From contig NZ_CP061768.1 of the NCBI RefSeq assembly GCF_013624435.2, forward strand, positions 2,942,001 to 3,006,000: DNA of 64,000 nt. Reading direction: 5' to 3'. Within the stretch, counting starts at the first letter, position 1; every line of letters starts with the position of its first letter. Both the position numbers and the translations under genes were made by a program. The notes below the pieces were generated by a model. The model was not told where the DNA came from and did not search any database. It saw only the letters and a list, made by a program, of their open reading frames with translations. Below, piece by piece: positions 15,288 to 29,188 of this stretch. This DNA comes from Nocardioides campestrisoli (GTDB lineage Bacteria > Actinomycetota > Actinomycetes > Propionibacteriales > Nocardioidaceae).

Positions 15288-18185
15288 TCAGCCGGCCAGG
15301 TCGTAGCCGCCCAGCCCCTCACCCAGGAGCCGGCGGCCCTTGAGCCCCTTGGCGCTCCCGTTGACCAGGTAGAGCCGTCCGGTGGCGGCCTCGCGGACCA
15401 CCAGGTCGGTGCGCGGCCCGAGCTGGGCGTCGGCGATCGGGACCTGCCAGTCGTAGGCCCGCAGGTCGTACGCCGGGTTGCTGCGCGAGGCCAGCCGGAC
15501 CGCGGCCCGGCTCAGGCCGGTCGCCGCCACGGGGCCGTGGAAGCCGTCGAGCCCCTTGCCCCGGTAGAGCAGCGCCGGGCCGTTGGCCGGCGTGCGCATC
15601 ACGTCCGGGTAGCCGTCGCCGTTCACGTCGCCGACCGCCTCCACCGACTCGCCCGCGGGCCAGCCGGTGCCGATCACGACCGGAGCGGCGAGCTGTCCCT
15701 GACCGTTGCCGCGGAAGAGCAGCATCCGGCCGTCGGCGTGCCGGGCGGCCACGTCGCCCTGCCCGTCGCGGTCCCAGTCGCCGACGTTGATCAGCAGGTT
15801 GGTGCCGGAGAGGTCGGCGCCGGTGTCGATCGGGGCGCCGAGGTCGAAGGTGCCACGGTTGGGCACCACGACCAAGGAGCCGCCCTTGCGGGCCACCAGG
15901 TCGGGAGCCGGCGTGCCGGTGACCTGCATGGCGGTGATCCCCGAGAGCCGGGGCAGGTTGGCCAGCGGGCCGAGCGGCATGCCGAACGTGCCGTCGCCGT
16001 TCCCGGTGAGCACGTAGACCTTGCCGTTGCGCTGCCGGGCGACCAGGTCGGGGCGACCGTCACCGGTGAAGTCGGTGCCACCCGCCAGCTGGTTGTACGA
16101 CGACCAGTCGCCGGGGGTCTTGCGAGCGATGCCGAAGCTGGCCGGCCCGTTCCCGAGCCGGGTCCACACCTGGCCCTTGCCGTCCCGACCGAGCAGGTCG
16201 GGGCGGCCGTCGCCGTTGATGTCCCCGGCACCGATGAGCTTGGTGTAGCGCCCCCATGAACGCCCCAAGCGAGCCCGCTTGAACCCACCCTTCGGTGTAC
16301 CGAGGAAGGCGACGGCCTCCCGCGACTTCTTCACCCGCGCCACCAGGTCGTTGCGGCCGTCCCCGTTGATGTCACCGACGGCGGTCATCATCGTGGTGCC
16401 GCGCATGCCCTTGACGGTGCGCACCGGGCGCTTGAAGCCGCCCTTGCCGTTGCCGGGCCGGACCTTGCCGAGCCCGTCGCGCGCGGTCACCACGAGGTCC
16501 CCGATGCCGTCGCCGGTCACGTCGGGGCTGGCCACCACGCTGTCCGGTGCCTTCCAGCCCTTCTTGAACAGGGTGGTGGTCCGGGTGAAGGCGCTCAGTC
16601 CGCCCGTGGGCAGGATGAACCCGCGGCCGTCGGAGGCCCGGCGCACGACCAGGTCGGGGTGCGGGGTGCCCACGAGGTTCGAGCTCAGCGCCGCCTCCTT
16701 GTACTCCGGGGCGGGCGGCGGTGTCGTGGCCGGCGGGGCCGCCGCGGCGGCCGCGCGGATGGCCGGGAGCTGGGCGTAGAGGTAGCGGCCCGGGCAGGCG
16801 GTGCTGCCGGCGTCGCGGTGCCCGTTGATCGCCGGGAAGACCTTCTTGCCGACCTGCTGGGACTTCGAGGCGGGGTTGACCCCGTGCAGCCCGAGCTTCC
16901 AGGCGAAGAGCTGGCCGTAGGCGGCGATCATCTCGGCGCTGGGCTGGACGGTCTCGAAGTTGCCGATCGCCGACATCGCGAACGCGTAGTCGTTGTAGCC
17001 GAGCGTGTGGGCGCCGACGACGGCCTTGTCGACGCCGCCGAACCGGCCCTCCCAGATCCGGCCGAACCGGTCGACCAGGAAGTTGTAGCCGATGTCGCTC
17101 CAGCCGCGAGACTTCACGTGGTAGGCGTAGATGCTGCGGATGATCCCCGGCACCTGGTCGGCGGTGTAGTCGTTGGCGTTGACCGTGTGGTGCACGAAGC
17201 CGGCGCTGATCGAGCCGTAGCGCAGCGAGGACTTGTGCCGGATCTTCTCGTCGGCGCCCCACTGGGCCCGCGAGAAGATCGTCGGCATCGCCGCAGCGCG
17301 ACGGGCCGCCTGGAGGGCGATCGCGTCCGGGGCGTCCGCGGAGGCGTCCGCGTCGACGGGAGCCGCGTCCACGGGAGCCGCGTCCACCGCCTCGGGCGCA
17401 GCGGCCGGGGCGGCGGCGTCGGCCGAGGCCTGCGCGACGATCTCCGGAGCCTCCTCGCGGCTCGCCTCGGCCTGGCCCGGGTCGACCACGCTGAGCTGGA
17501 GGTCCTCGGGCAGGTCGCCCGAGCCGGCGGCGCGCACCTGCACCTCGTCGACGTCACCCACGATCAGCGGGTCGGTGCCCGGCCGGGCCGTGAGGGCGTC
17601 GGGCGTGCCGGGGTCGGGAGCGTGTGCGTCGTCGTGCTCTAGGGCGGTCCACTCGCTCCACCCCTCGCCCTCGCGGGTGCGCACCTCGACGGTGAGGCCT
17701 TCCCCAGCCTCCGCACTGTCGCCGGCCCAGGTGACCCCGACCGCGCCGAAGCCGTCGACCGGGGCAGCTGCCACGGCGACCTCCTCGGGCACGGTGCCCT
17801 CGGCGGCCTCAGGGCTCTCGGCGACCCCAGGCGCCTCGGGGCCCTCGTGGGCGTGCCCCTCGCCGTCCTCGTCGGGACCGTGGGCGTGGCCGTCGCCGGC
17901 CATGCCGCCCAGGTTCTCCAGGTCCTCCAGCCCGTCGCGGGCCGGGTCCTCGGAGTCGGCGGGCGCGACGGTGTCCATCGCGTACTCGGTCACCTCCGGC
18001 TCCACGGTGCCCTCGGGCACCTCGGCCGAGGCGAGCACGGCGCCGCCCGGGACCTGGCTGGACGGCGTCTGGGAGACGACGTCCAAGCTCATCACGGCGG
18101 CCGCAGGGGTCAGGACGGCCAGCACCACGCCGAGCGCCAGGGTCTGCTGGCACGCGGTGACGAATCGGGCATGAGACGAACGCAT
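15288..18185 (-). CDS. Secreted PGRP-type N-acetylmuramoyl-L-alanine amidase with FG-GAP repeats
   Basis: 965-residue exported protein. It has a signal peptide (ALGVVLAVLTPAAAV, residues about 17-31), an acidic Ala/Glu/Pro-rich stalk to about residue 290, then a peptidoglycan-recognition amidase domain of about 175 residues: MPTIFSRAQWGADEKIR, HHTVNANDYTADQVPGIIRS, WSDIGYNFLVDRFGRIWEGR and INGHRDAGSTACPG. The zinc ligands are the first HH and the later GHRD histidine, and these are present. From about 500 to the end, VCBS/FG-GAP calcium-binding repeats of the form GDxxGDGxxDLV form a probable beta-propeller. It likely cuts stem peptides from muramic acid or binds the wall. It lies downstream of the galactan export genes. 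Confidence 0.93.
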   Translation of the reverse strand: MRSSHARFVTACQQTLALGVVLAVLTPAAAVMSLDVVSQTPSSQVPGGAVLASAEVPEGTVEPEVTEYAMDTVAPADSEDPARDGLEDLENLGGMAGDGHAHGPDEDGEGHAHEGPEAPGVAESPEAAEGTVPEEVAVAAAPVDGFGAVGVTWAGDSAEAGEGLTVEVRTREGEGWSEWTALEHDDAHAPDPGTPDALTARPGTDPLIVGDVDEVQVRAAGSGDLPEDLQLSVVDPGQAEASREEAPEIVAQASADAAAPAAAPEAVDAAPVDAAPVDADASADAPDAIALQAARRAAAMPTIFSRAQWGADEKIRHKSSLRYGSISAGFVHHTVNANDYTADQVPGIIRSIYAYHVKSRGWSDIGYNFLVDRFGRIWEGRFGGVDKAVVGAHTLGYNDYAFAMSAIGNFETVQPSAEMIAAYGQLFAWKLGLHGVNPASKSQQVGKKVFPAINGHRDAGSTACPGRYLYAQLPAIRAAAAAAPPATTPPPAPEYKEAALSSNLVGTPHPDLVVRRASDGRGFILPTGGLSAFTRTTTLFKKGWKAPDSVVASPDVTGDGIGDLVVTARDGLGKVRPGNGKGGFKRPVRTVKGMRGTTMMTAVGDINGDGRNDLVARVKKSREAVAFLGTPKGGFKRARLGRSWGRYTKLIGAGDINGDGRPDLLGRDGKGQVWTRLGNGPASFGIARKTPGDWSSYNQLAGGTDFTGDGRPDLVARQRNGKVYVLTGNGDGTFGMPLGPLANLPRLSGITAMQVTGTPAPDLVARKGGSLVVVPNRGTFDLGAPIDTGADLSGTNLLINVGDWDRDGQGDVAARHADGRMLLFRGNGQGQLAAPVVIGTGWPAGESVEAVGDVNGDGYPDVMRTPANGPALLYRGKGLDGFHGPVAATGLSRAAVRLASRSNPAYDLRAYDWQVPIADAQLGPRTDLVVREAATGRLYLVNGSAKGLKGRRLLGEGLGGYDLAG

Positions 18186-18368
18186 CGTTGGCTACTCCAG
18201 TGCAAGGGGAAGGTCACACGAGTAGCAAGTTTCACATTGGCCCCAGGGGCCACCGCAAGCGTTTCTGAGTAACTACACGGTTGTAATTTCCAGTCGACAC
18301 GCCGGTCACTTTGCGATTTGTCAACTTCCGGGGGTCAGAACCCACCAGAAACATGGGTCACAAGAGCC
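18186..18368. other. Intergenic region between wzt and the amidase gene
   Basis: 183 bp, less GC-rich than its flanks. On the minus strand a TTGACA (18319-18324) is present, but no TANNNT lies 16-18 nt downstream. A 13-bp near-palindrome GGCCCCAGGGGCC at 18239-18251 is about 55 bp before the amidase ATG and could be an operator or mRNA hairpin. I looked for a ydaO-type c-di-AMP riboswitch here and saw none. Confidence 0.35.
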
Positions 18369-19145
18369 TCAGATGTCGGCGCCGAGCCCGTCGTCGTCGG
18401 AGTCCCCGCCGGTGCTGTCGTCGTCGTCGTAGTGCAGGAACTTGATGCCCGCGTCGACGTCCCCGTCGAAGGTCAGCCGGCCCTTCTCCAGCACCAGCAC
18501 CCGGTCGCAGAGCTTGCGCACCGAGCCCGGAGCGTGGCTGACGTAGAAGATCGTCGTCCCCGCCTGCCGGACCTCGTCCATCTTGTCCTTGCACTTGCGC
18601 TTGAACGGCCGGTCCCCCACCGCCAGCGCCTCGTCGGCGATGAAGATGTCGGAGTCGACGTGGATCGCCACCGCGAAGCCCAGGCGCGCCTTCATGCCGG
18701 AGCTGTAGTACGCCACGGCGGTGTCGAGGAACTTGCCCAGCTCGGCGAACTCGACGATCTCGTCGAACTTGCGCTGGGTCTCGGCGCGGGACATCCCGAG
18801 GATGGCGGCGTTGAGCCAGAGGTTCTCCCGGCCGGTCAGCTGCATGTCGAAGCCGGCCCCGGTGGCGATCAGTCCGGCGATCCGGCCCCGGGTCAGCACC
18901 GTGCCCTCGTCGGGCCGCATGACGCCGCTGATCATCTTCAGCAGCGTCGACTTGCCCGAGCCGTTGAGGCCCATCAGGCCGATGGACTCCCCCTCGGAGA
19001 CGGTGAAGCTGACGTCGTCGACGGCGTTGAACGTGTCGTGCGTGCGCTGCCCCTTCGCCTTGGCGATCACGATCTGCTTCAGCGAGCGGTGGTACTGCAT
19101 CGTGAAGGACTTGGTGGCGTGGTGCACCTCGATGAAGTTGACCAT
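18369..19145 (-). CDS. wzt: ABC transporter ATPase for polysaccharide export
   Basis: 258-residue nucleotide-binding subunit that powers export of a lipid-linked glycan with the adjacent permease. Walker A is GLNGSGKST, the Q-loop region follows GAGFDMQLTGRENL, the signature is YYSSGMKARLGFAVA, Walker B is IFIADEALAVGD, and the switch histidine lies in YVSHAPGSV. It ends in an acidic tail and lacks the C-terminal glycan-binding domain of some Wzt proteins. M. tuberculosis Rv3781, the galactan exporter ATPase, is the closest described relative. Its ATG overlaps the wzm stop by one base. Confidence 0.92.
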   Translation of the reverse strand: MVNFIEVHHATKSFTMQYHRSLKQIVIAKAKGQRTHDTFNAVDDVSFTVSEGESIGLMGLNGSGKSTLLKMISGVMRPDEGTVLTRGRIAGLIATGAGFDMQLTGRENLWLNAAILGMSRAETQRKFDEIVEFAELGKFLDTAVAYYSSGMKARLGFAVAIHVDSDIFIADEALAVGDRPFKRKCKDKMDEVRQAGTTIFYVSHAPGSVRKLCDRVLVLEKGRLTFDGDVDAGIKFLHYDDDDSTGGDSDDDGLGADI

Positions 19146-20046
19146 CACAGACGCTCCGGGACGCGCTTCTCGAACTTGGAGAACCACATCTGGGCCAGGG
19201 CCAGCAGGACGACCGAGACGAGCAGCATCACGATCCCCCGGGTCCACAGGTGGTCGGGCATGTGCAGGGCCGCGGTGGCCCGCGGGTCGTCGGTGGTGCC
19301 GGTCCAGAAGCAGCGCTGGATGAGCAGCACGGCCTCGGCGACCGGGTTGTAGAGGTAGATCTGCGCGCCGGTCTCGCCGAACCGCTCCTGGACCAGGGTG
19401 AACGGGTAGAGCATCGGCACGCTGAAGGTGACGAACTGGGTCAGCGTCTGCACGACCTTGCCGAAGTCCCGGAAGAAGACGTTGGAGACGCTGAAGAAGA
19501 GCGCCAGCGCCAGGCCCAGGACCAGGATCAGCGCGAAGCCCAGCAGCCCCGCCAGCAGGCCGAGCGGATCGGGTCGCCACCCGGTGAGCACGCAGGCGAT
19601 CAGCAGGATGACCACCATCGGTCCCGTGTGCCACAGCGCGACCAGCATCCGCGCCACCGGGAAGAGCTCCTTGGGCATCGCGAGCTTGGTGATCAGGCTG
19701 CGGTTGCCGATCAGCGCCTGCGTGCCGCCGGCGAAGGTCTCGGTGAAGAAGTGGACCAGCACCATCCCCGCGAACAGGTGGATGGCGAAGTTCTCCATGT
19801 TGCTTCCGCGGCCGATCATGACCTGGAAGATGAAGTAGAACATGCAGAACCGCACGGCCGGCTGCAGGTAGCTCCACGCCCACCCCAGGACCGTGCCCTG
19901 GTAGCGGGACTGCATCGTGTTGCGCACCAGCATGCCCAGCAGGTAGCGCTGCCGGAACACCTCGAACAGGCCCGAGCCGGCCGCCGGCGGGGCCAGCGGC
20001 GGCAGGTCCGGTCGCTCGGGTCTCGTGGTGTCCTCCCGGGTCTGGG

Positions 20047-20050
<4 letters not shown>
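19145..20050 (-). CDS. wzm: ABC-2 type permease for polysaccharide export
   Basis: 301-residue membrane subunit of the exporter, with about six hydrophobic helices between residues 60 and 290. The N-terminal amphipathic segment RYLLGMLVRNTMQSRYQGTV and the following GWAWSYLQP are typical of the RfbA/RfbD/TagG family. Together with the ATPase it should flip an undecaprenyl- or decaprenyl-linked galactan across the membrane. The ATG at 20050 overlaps the glfT2 stop (ATGA). The gene order glf, glfT2, permease, ATPase makes the cargo assignment strong by context. Confidence 0.92.
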
Positions 20051-25194
<5,144 letters not shown>

Positions 25195-25201
25195 GGCGTA
25201 C

Positions 25202-25207
25202 ACCCTA
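25202..25207 (-). promoter_or_regulatory. -10 box of the galactan operon (leaderless type)
   Basis: TAGGGT on the minus strand, 7 nt before the GTG at 25194. It is the only promoter candidate seen for the six-gene operon, apart from the 38-nt gap before glf. Confidence 0.5.
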
Positions 25208-25255
25208 GGCCGGGACGGACGCCGGACCCGCAGCAGGCCGACAGCGGGTGTCGGC

Positions 25256-26788
25256 TCAGCAGGCAGAGCCCAGGTCCTCGGCCTGGTTGGCGGCGTAGCC
25301 GGTGCTCAGCGAGCCGACCGACCCTCCGGTGACCGGGGCCGGCGCGGGAGGGGCGGCCGGGGCGGGCGCGGTCTCCTGCTCGGGCTGCTCCGGTCCGGCG
25401 GCCAGCGCGGTCTCCGGCTCCTCCTCGGGCGTCGGGGCGGGCTCCGGGTCACGGCCCTCGGCCTTGGCGATCGCGTCGGCCACCGTGCGGCGCACCAGGT
25501 CGATGTCGGGGGCTCCGGTGTTGATCAGCGGCGGCACCAGGGAGACGGAGGAGATCTTCTCCGAGCGCGCCTTGAGGGCCAGCGCCAGGAACCGGTCGAC
25601 CTCGGAGGTGGGCACGTTGGTGGAGACCATGTCCGTGCCGGCCTTGGCGATCTTCTCGAAGTTGACCAGCGCCTGCTCGGGGCTGATCTGCTGGAGCATC
25701 GCGCCCATCACGCACTTCTGCCGGGCCATCCGGGAGTAGTCGTCGGAGCCGTGGCGGGCCCGGGCGAACCAGAGGGTGTCCTCGCCGTCGAGCTTCTTCA
25801 CGCCCGGCTCGATGTAGTGGAAGTAGGACTCGTGCGGCAGCCCGACCGGGATCCGGTCGCGGACGTTGAGGGTGACCCCGCCGGTGGCGTCGACCAACGA
25901 CTTGAACCCCTGGAGGTTGACCATCGCCCAGTAGTTGACGTCCAGGCCGGTGATCCCCTCGACCGCCGAGACGGTGGCCGCGATCCCGGGGTCCTCCCCC
26001 TTGTCCAGGTCGGGGAAGAGCTCGGGGTTGTCCTGGGCCCAGGTGCTGACCCCGTTGAGGTAGCACCCCTCGCAGTCGAAGCCCTCGGGGAACGCCTCGG
26101 CCATCGGCGTCCCCTCCTTGAACGGGAAGTTGGCCATGTTGCGGGGCAGCCCGACCAGCACCGTGCGCCCGGTCTTCGCGTCGATGCTGGCCACGTTGAG
26201 CGAGTCGGGCCGCATGCCCCAGCGCCCGGCGCCGGCGTCACCGCCGAGCAGCAGCACGTTGTAGCGGCCGTCGTTGGCGCTGGTGGCCTCCCCGTCGCCG
26301 AACATCGTGACGATGAAGTCGCGCTGGACGCCGACCAGGTGCGCGCCGAAGAGCAGCGTCCCGGCGACGGAGAAGCTGAGCAGGCCGTTGACCCCGACCA
26401 CGGCCAGGCGGTGGTTCTGCAGCAGGGTCAGCGGCTGGCCCAGACGCCAGGCGTCGACGAAGAGCAGCGCCCACCCGACGGCCAGCGCCATCAGCACCAG
26501 GCGCAGCAGGCCGAGCAGCAGCGGGTTGGAGACCGCCCAGAACGCGAACGCGTGCCAGACCACGGAGAGCACGAGCGCGCCCACGGCCAGCACCAGCACG
26601 GCCAGCCAGGTGCGCATCGCCAGCCGGCCCAGCCGGCGGTTGCCGGCGACCATCTGGGCGGACCCGGGCACCAGCAGGGTCATCACCATCAGCGAGATGG
26701 CGCGACGGAAGCGGACCCGGGCGGCGCGGTCGGGCACGCCCGGCGTCCCGGAACGGGGCGCGGGTCGAGACGGCGGAACGGAGGGCAT
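25256..26788 (-). CDS. LCP (LytR-CpsA-Psr) family glycopolymer ligase, multi-helix form
   Basis: 510-residue membrane enzyme expected to move a lipid-linked glycan onto peptidoglycan. About four hydrophobic segments occupy residues 30-160, then the extracytoplasmic LCP domain: NVLLLGGDAGAGRWGMRPDSLNV, TVLVGLPRNMANFPF, VNYWAMVNLQGFKSLVDATGGV and YSRMARQKCVMGAML. The arginines and aspartates that hold the pyrophosphate are kept. The C terminus (from about 440) is Pro/Glu/Ala-rich and ends with cysteine. It is divergent from a second LCP gene. The nearby galactan operon suggests that polymer as substrate. Confidence 0.9.
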   Translation of the reverse strand: MPSVPPSRPAPRSGTPGVPDRAARVRFRRAISLMVMTLLVPGSAQMVAGNRRLGRLAMRTWLAVLVLAVGALVLSVVWHAFAFWAVSNPLLLGLLRLVLMALAVGWALLFVDAWRLGQPLTLLQNHRLAVVGVNGLLSFSVAGTLLFGAHLVGVQRDFIVTMFGDGEATSANDGRYNVLLLGGDAGAGRWGMRPDSLNVASIDAKTGRTVLVGLPRNMANFPFKEGTPMAEAFPEGFDCEGCYLNGVSTWAQDNPELFPDLDKGEDPGIAATVSAVEGITGLDVNYWAMVNLQGFKSLVDATGGVTLNVRDRIPVGLPHESYFHYIEPGVKKLDGEDTLWFARARHGSDDYSRMARQKCVMGAMLQQISPEQALVNFEKIAKAGTDMVSTNVPTSEVDRFLALALKARSEKISSVSLVPPLINTGAPDIDLVRRTVADAIAKAEGRDPEPAPTPEEEPETALAAGPEQPEQETAPAPAAPPAPAPVTGGSVGSLSTGYAANQAEDLGSAC

Positions 26789-26800
26789 GCGGCGGACCTC

Positions 26801-26828
26801 ACTGCGGGGAAGAGACTGCGGGGAAGAG
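26801..26828. repeat. Perfect 14-bp tandem duplication in an LCP leader
   Basis: ACTGCGGGGAAGAG occurs twice without a break (26801-26814, 26815-26828), 12 bp upstream of the minus-strand LCP start codon, in the transcribed leader or promoter. Confidence 0.8.
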
Positions 26829-26940
26829 GGGCAGATCCACGCTCAGTATCACCAGTCACAGGGGCCACAGAGCGCCAACGCCTTCACACGGCGTGTCCGA
26901 CGCCCGCGGCCCGGCGCCGGGCTCGGAGGCCGTCACCGGG

Positions 26941-26946
26941 TAGTTT
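26941..26946 (+). promoter_or_regulatory. -10 box of the plus-strand LCP gene (leaderless type)
   Basis: TAGTTT, then CGGCCAC and ATG at 26954. Confidence 0.5.
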
Positions 26947-26953
26947 CGGCCAC

Positions 26954-28201
26954 ATGGCTGACCGACCCCGGGGAAAGGGGGGCCCGCAGGAGGGCACCCC
27001 CGAGTACCAATGGCTCTACGGCTCCCAGGGCTCCGGGCCTGCCGACGACGCCACCCGTGCCGTCCAGCGGCCCGCCAGCGGGCGTCCCTCGAGCTCCGCG
27101 CAGGCGCCCGCCGACCACACCCGGGTGATGCCGGCCTCCCCGGCTCCGACACCGGCGCCGGGCCGCCGCGGTGCGGGGGCTCCTCCCCCGGCCGGCCCGC
27201 CTCCGGGTCGCTCCCGCAAGCCGGGCGGTCGCGGCCCGCGGCTCCCCCGGCCCCGGATCGGCGTCTTCCGGGTGGTGCGCTGGGTGCTGCTGCTCTGGCT
27301 CGTCTTCCTGGTCGCCGTCCCGTTCTGGGCCTGGTCGAAGGTGACGAAGGTCGAGGCCGACCCGGGCGGTGACCGCCCCGCCGAGCAGCCGGGCACGACG
27401 TACCTGCTGGTGGGCAGCGACTCGCGCGGCGACCTCACCGAGGAGGAGCGTGAGCGGCTCGGCACCGGCGGTGACGTCGGGCAGCGCACCGACACGATCA
27501 TGCTGCTGCACACCGGCGACGGTCCCAACCTCCTGATGTCGATCCCGCGCGACTCGATCGTGCCGATCCCCGGGCACAGCACCACCAAGATCAACGCCGC
27601 GTACGCGTGGGGCGGCCCCGAGCTGCTGGTCCAGACGGTCGAGCAGAACACCGGCATCCGGGTCGACCACTACGTCGAGGTCGGGTTCGGCGGCTTCGTC
27701 GACATGGTCGACGCGGTCGGCGGGGTGGAGATCTGCCCGGAGAACGCGATGAAGGACCCGCAGGCCAAGCTCGACATCCCCGCCGGCTGCCAGGAGGCCG
27801 ACGGGCCGACCGCGCTGGGCTACGCCCGCTCGCGGAAGACCTCGGCCGACCTCGGCGACATCAAGCGCGCCGAGAACCAGCGCGAGGTGGTCTCCGCGGT
27901 CGGTGACGAGGCGCTCTCGCCGTGGACCTTCGTCAACCCGCTGCGCTACTACCAGCTCTCCACCGCCACCGCGCGCTCCTTCGCGGTCAGCGACGGCAGC
28001 AGCCCGCTGTCCATCGGCCGGTTCGGCCTGGCGATGACCCGGGTCGACGGGGAGAACGGGCTGACCTGCGGGATCCCGATCCGCGACCTCGCGGTCAACT
28101 GGGACGCCGAGCGCTCCCAGCAGCTCTTCGACCTGATCATCGCCGACGACACGGCCTCGATCCCGGACAACCTCTGCACCCCGTCGGGGCTGCTGCGATG
28201 A
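26954..28201 (+). CDS. LCP family glycopolymer ligase, single-helix form
   Basis: 415-residue LCP enzyme. A Pro/Arg-rich cytoplasmic tail of about 110 residues that begins MADRPRGKGGPQEGTPEYQW precedes one membrane helix (WVLLLWLVFLVAVPFWAW) and the outer catalytic domain: YLLVGSDSRGDL, RTDTIMLLHTG, LMSIPRDSIVPIPG, TKINAAYAWGG and GFVDMVDAVGGVEIC. The DSRGD and IPRDS motifs hold the pyrophosphate-binding Asp and Arg residues. The long charged tail could be a target for kinases, which is speculative. Its stop overlaps the following crotonase ATG (ATGA). Confidence 0.93.
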   Translation: MADRPRGKGGPQEGTPEYQWLYGSQGSGPADDATRAVQRPASGRPSSSAQAPADHTRVMPASPAPTPAPGRRGAGAPPPAGPPPGRSRKPGGRGPRLPRPRIGVFRVVRWVLLLWLVFLVAVPFWAWSKVTKVEADPGGDRPAEQPGTTYLLVGSDSRGDLTEEERERLGTGGDVGQRTDTIMLLHTGDGPNLLMSIPRDSIVPIPGHSTTKINAAYAWGGPELLVQTVEQNTGIRVDHYVEVGFGGFVDMVDAVGGVEICPENAMKDPQAKLDIPAGCQEADGPTALGYARSRKTSADLGDIKRAENQREVVSAVGDEALSPWTFVNPLRYYQLSTATARSFAVSDGSSPLSIGRFGLAMTRVDGENGLTCGIPIRDLAVNWDAERSQQLFDLIIADDTASIPDNLCTPSGLLR

Positions 28202-29088
28202 GCGCCGTCACCGAGCTGGCGCTGGAGACGCTGAGCGTCGACGTCGACGAGCACGGCGTGGCCCTGCTGACCCTGGACCGCCCCGACGCGCTCAACTCCT
28301 TCACCGTCACCATGGCCTCCGAGCTGGAGCTCTTCTTCACCACCGCGGCCCTGGACGACGAGGTGCGCGCCGTGGTGGTCACCGGGGCCGGGCGCGCGTT
28401 CTGCGCCGGCATGGACCTGAGCGCCGAGGGCAACGTCTTCGGGCTCGACGAGTCCCTGGACCCCACGCCGGAGGAGCTGCGCGAGCGGTTCGACGAGCCG
28501 GCCTGGGCCGACGGCGTCCGCGACACCGGCGGCAAGGTGACCCTGGCGATCCACGCCTGCCCCAAGCCGGTCATCGCCGCGATCAACGGGGCAGCGGTCG
28601 GCATCGGCGCCACCATGACGCTGGCGATGGACCTGCGGCTGGCCTCGACCAAGGCCAGGATCGGCTTCGTCTTCGGCCGGCTCGGGATCGTCCCCGAGGC
28701 CTGCTCGACCTGGTTCCTGCCGCGGATCGTCGGCGTCCAGCAGGCGCTGGAGTGGATCTACTCCGCAGACGTGCTCGGCGCCGAGCAGGCGCTCGCCGGC
28801 CGGCTGGTCCGCTCGGTGCACGAGCCGGACGACCTGGTCCCGGCGGCGCTCGAGCTGGCCCGCTCCTTCGTCGTGGGCCGCTCCCCGGTGGCGCTGGCGC
28901 TGGCCAAGCAGCTGCTCTACGCGGGTAGCGCGGCGCCGCACCCGCTCGAGGCGCACCTGGCCGACTCGCTGGCGATGTTCCACACCAGCGTGGGCGACGG
29001 CAAGGAGGGCGTCGCGGCGTTCCGGGAGAAGCGCGACCCGGAGTTCACCGGCCGCGCCTCGGAGCTGCCGCGCATCTTCGAGGGGTAG
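28198..29088 (+). CDS. Enoyl-CoA hydratase/isomerase (crotonase) family protein
   Basis: 296-residue crotonase-fold enzyme acting on acyl-CoA thioesters. The oxyanion-hole regions are GAGRAFCAGMDLSAEG and AAINGAAVGIGATMTLAMD, followed by ARIGFVFGRLGIVPEACST, where the glutamate is in the position of a catalytic residue. The chain is a little longer than the 260-residue norm because of an insertion after AEGNVFGLDES. The exact reaction (hydration, isomerisation or other) cannot be read from sequence. The start overlaps the LCP stop by 4 nt, although the two products have no obvious metabolic link. Confidence 0.9.
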   Translation: MSAVTELALETLSVDVDEHGVALLTLDRPDALNSFTVTMASELELFFTTAALDDEVRAVVVTGAGRAFCAGMDLSAEGNVFGLDESLDPTPEELRERFDEPAWADGVRDTGGKVTLAIHACPKPVIAAINGAAVGIGATMTLAMDLRLASTKARIGFVFGRLGIVPEACSTWFLPRIVGVQQALEWIYSADVLGAEQALAGRLVRSVHEPDDLVPAALELARSFVVGRSPVALALAKQLLYAGSAAPHPLEAHLADSLAMFHTSVGDGKEGVAAFREKRDPEFTGRASELPRIFEG

Positions 29089-29123
29089 CCGCCCGGCGCA
29101 TCCGACACCTTCACGCATCCCGC

Positions 29124-29142
29124 GACGTACTGCGGGTACGTC
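29124..29142. promoter_or_regulatory. Inverted repeat upstream of the alcohol dehydrogenase gene
   Basis: Arms GACGTAC and GTACGTC (7 bp, perfect) with a 5-nt spacer TGCGG; a further GACGTAC half-site follows near 29156. It lies about 47 bp before the start codon and could be a regulator site or an RNA hairpin ending the crotonase transcript. No T-tract is present. Confidence 0.4.
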
Positions 29143-29188
29143 CTGTGCCCCACACGACGTACCCCCACGTAGCGAGGAGCAGATCTCG

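Noticed and set aside
18296..18324. TTGACA upstream of the amidase as a promoter
   Set aside because: No TANNNT lies at 16-18 nt, so it is probably chance.
18186..18368. Possible ydaO (c-di-AMP) riboswitch before the amidase gene
   Set aside because: Such riboswitches do precede wall hydrolase genes in actinobacteria, but the conserved elements could not be found here.
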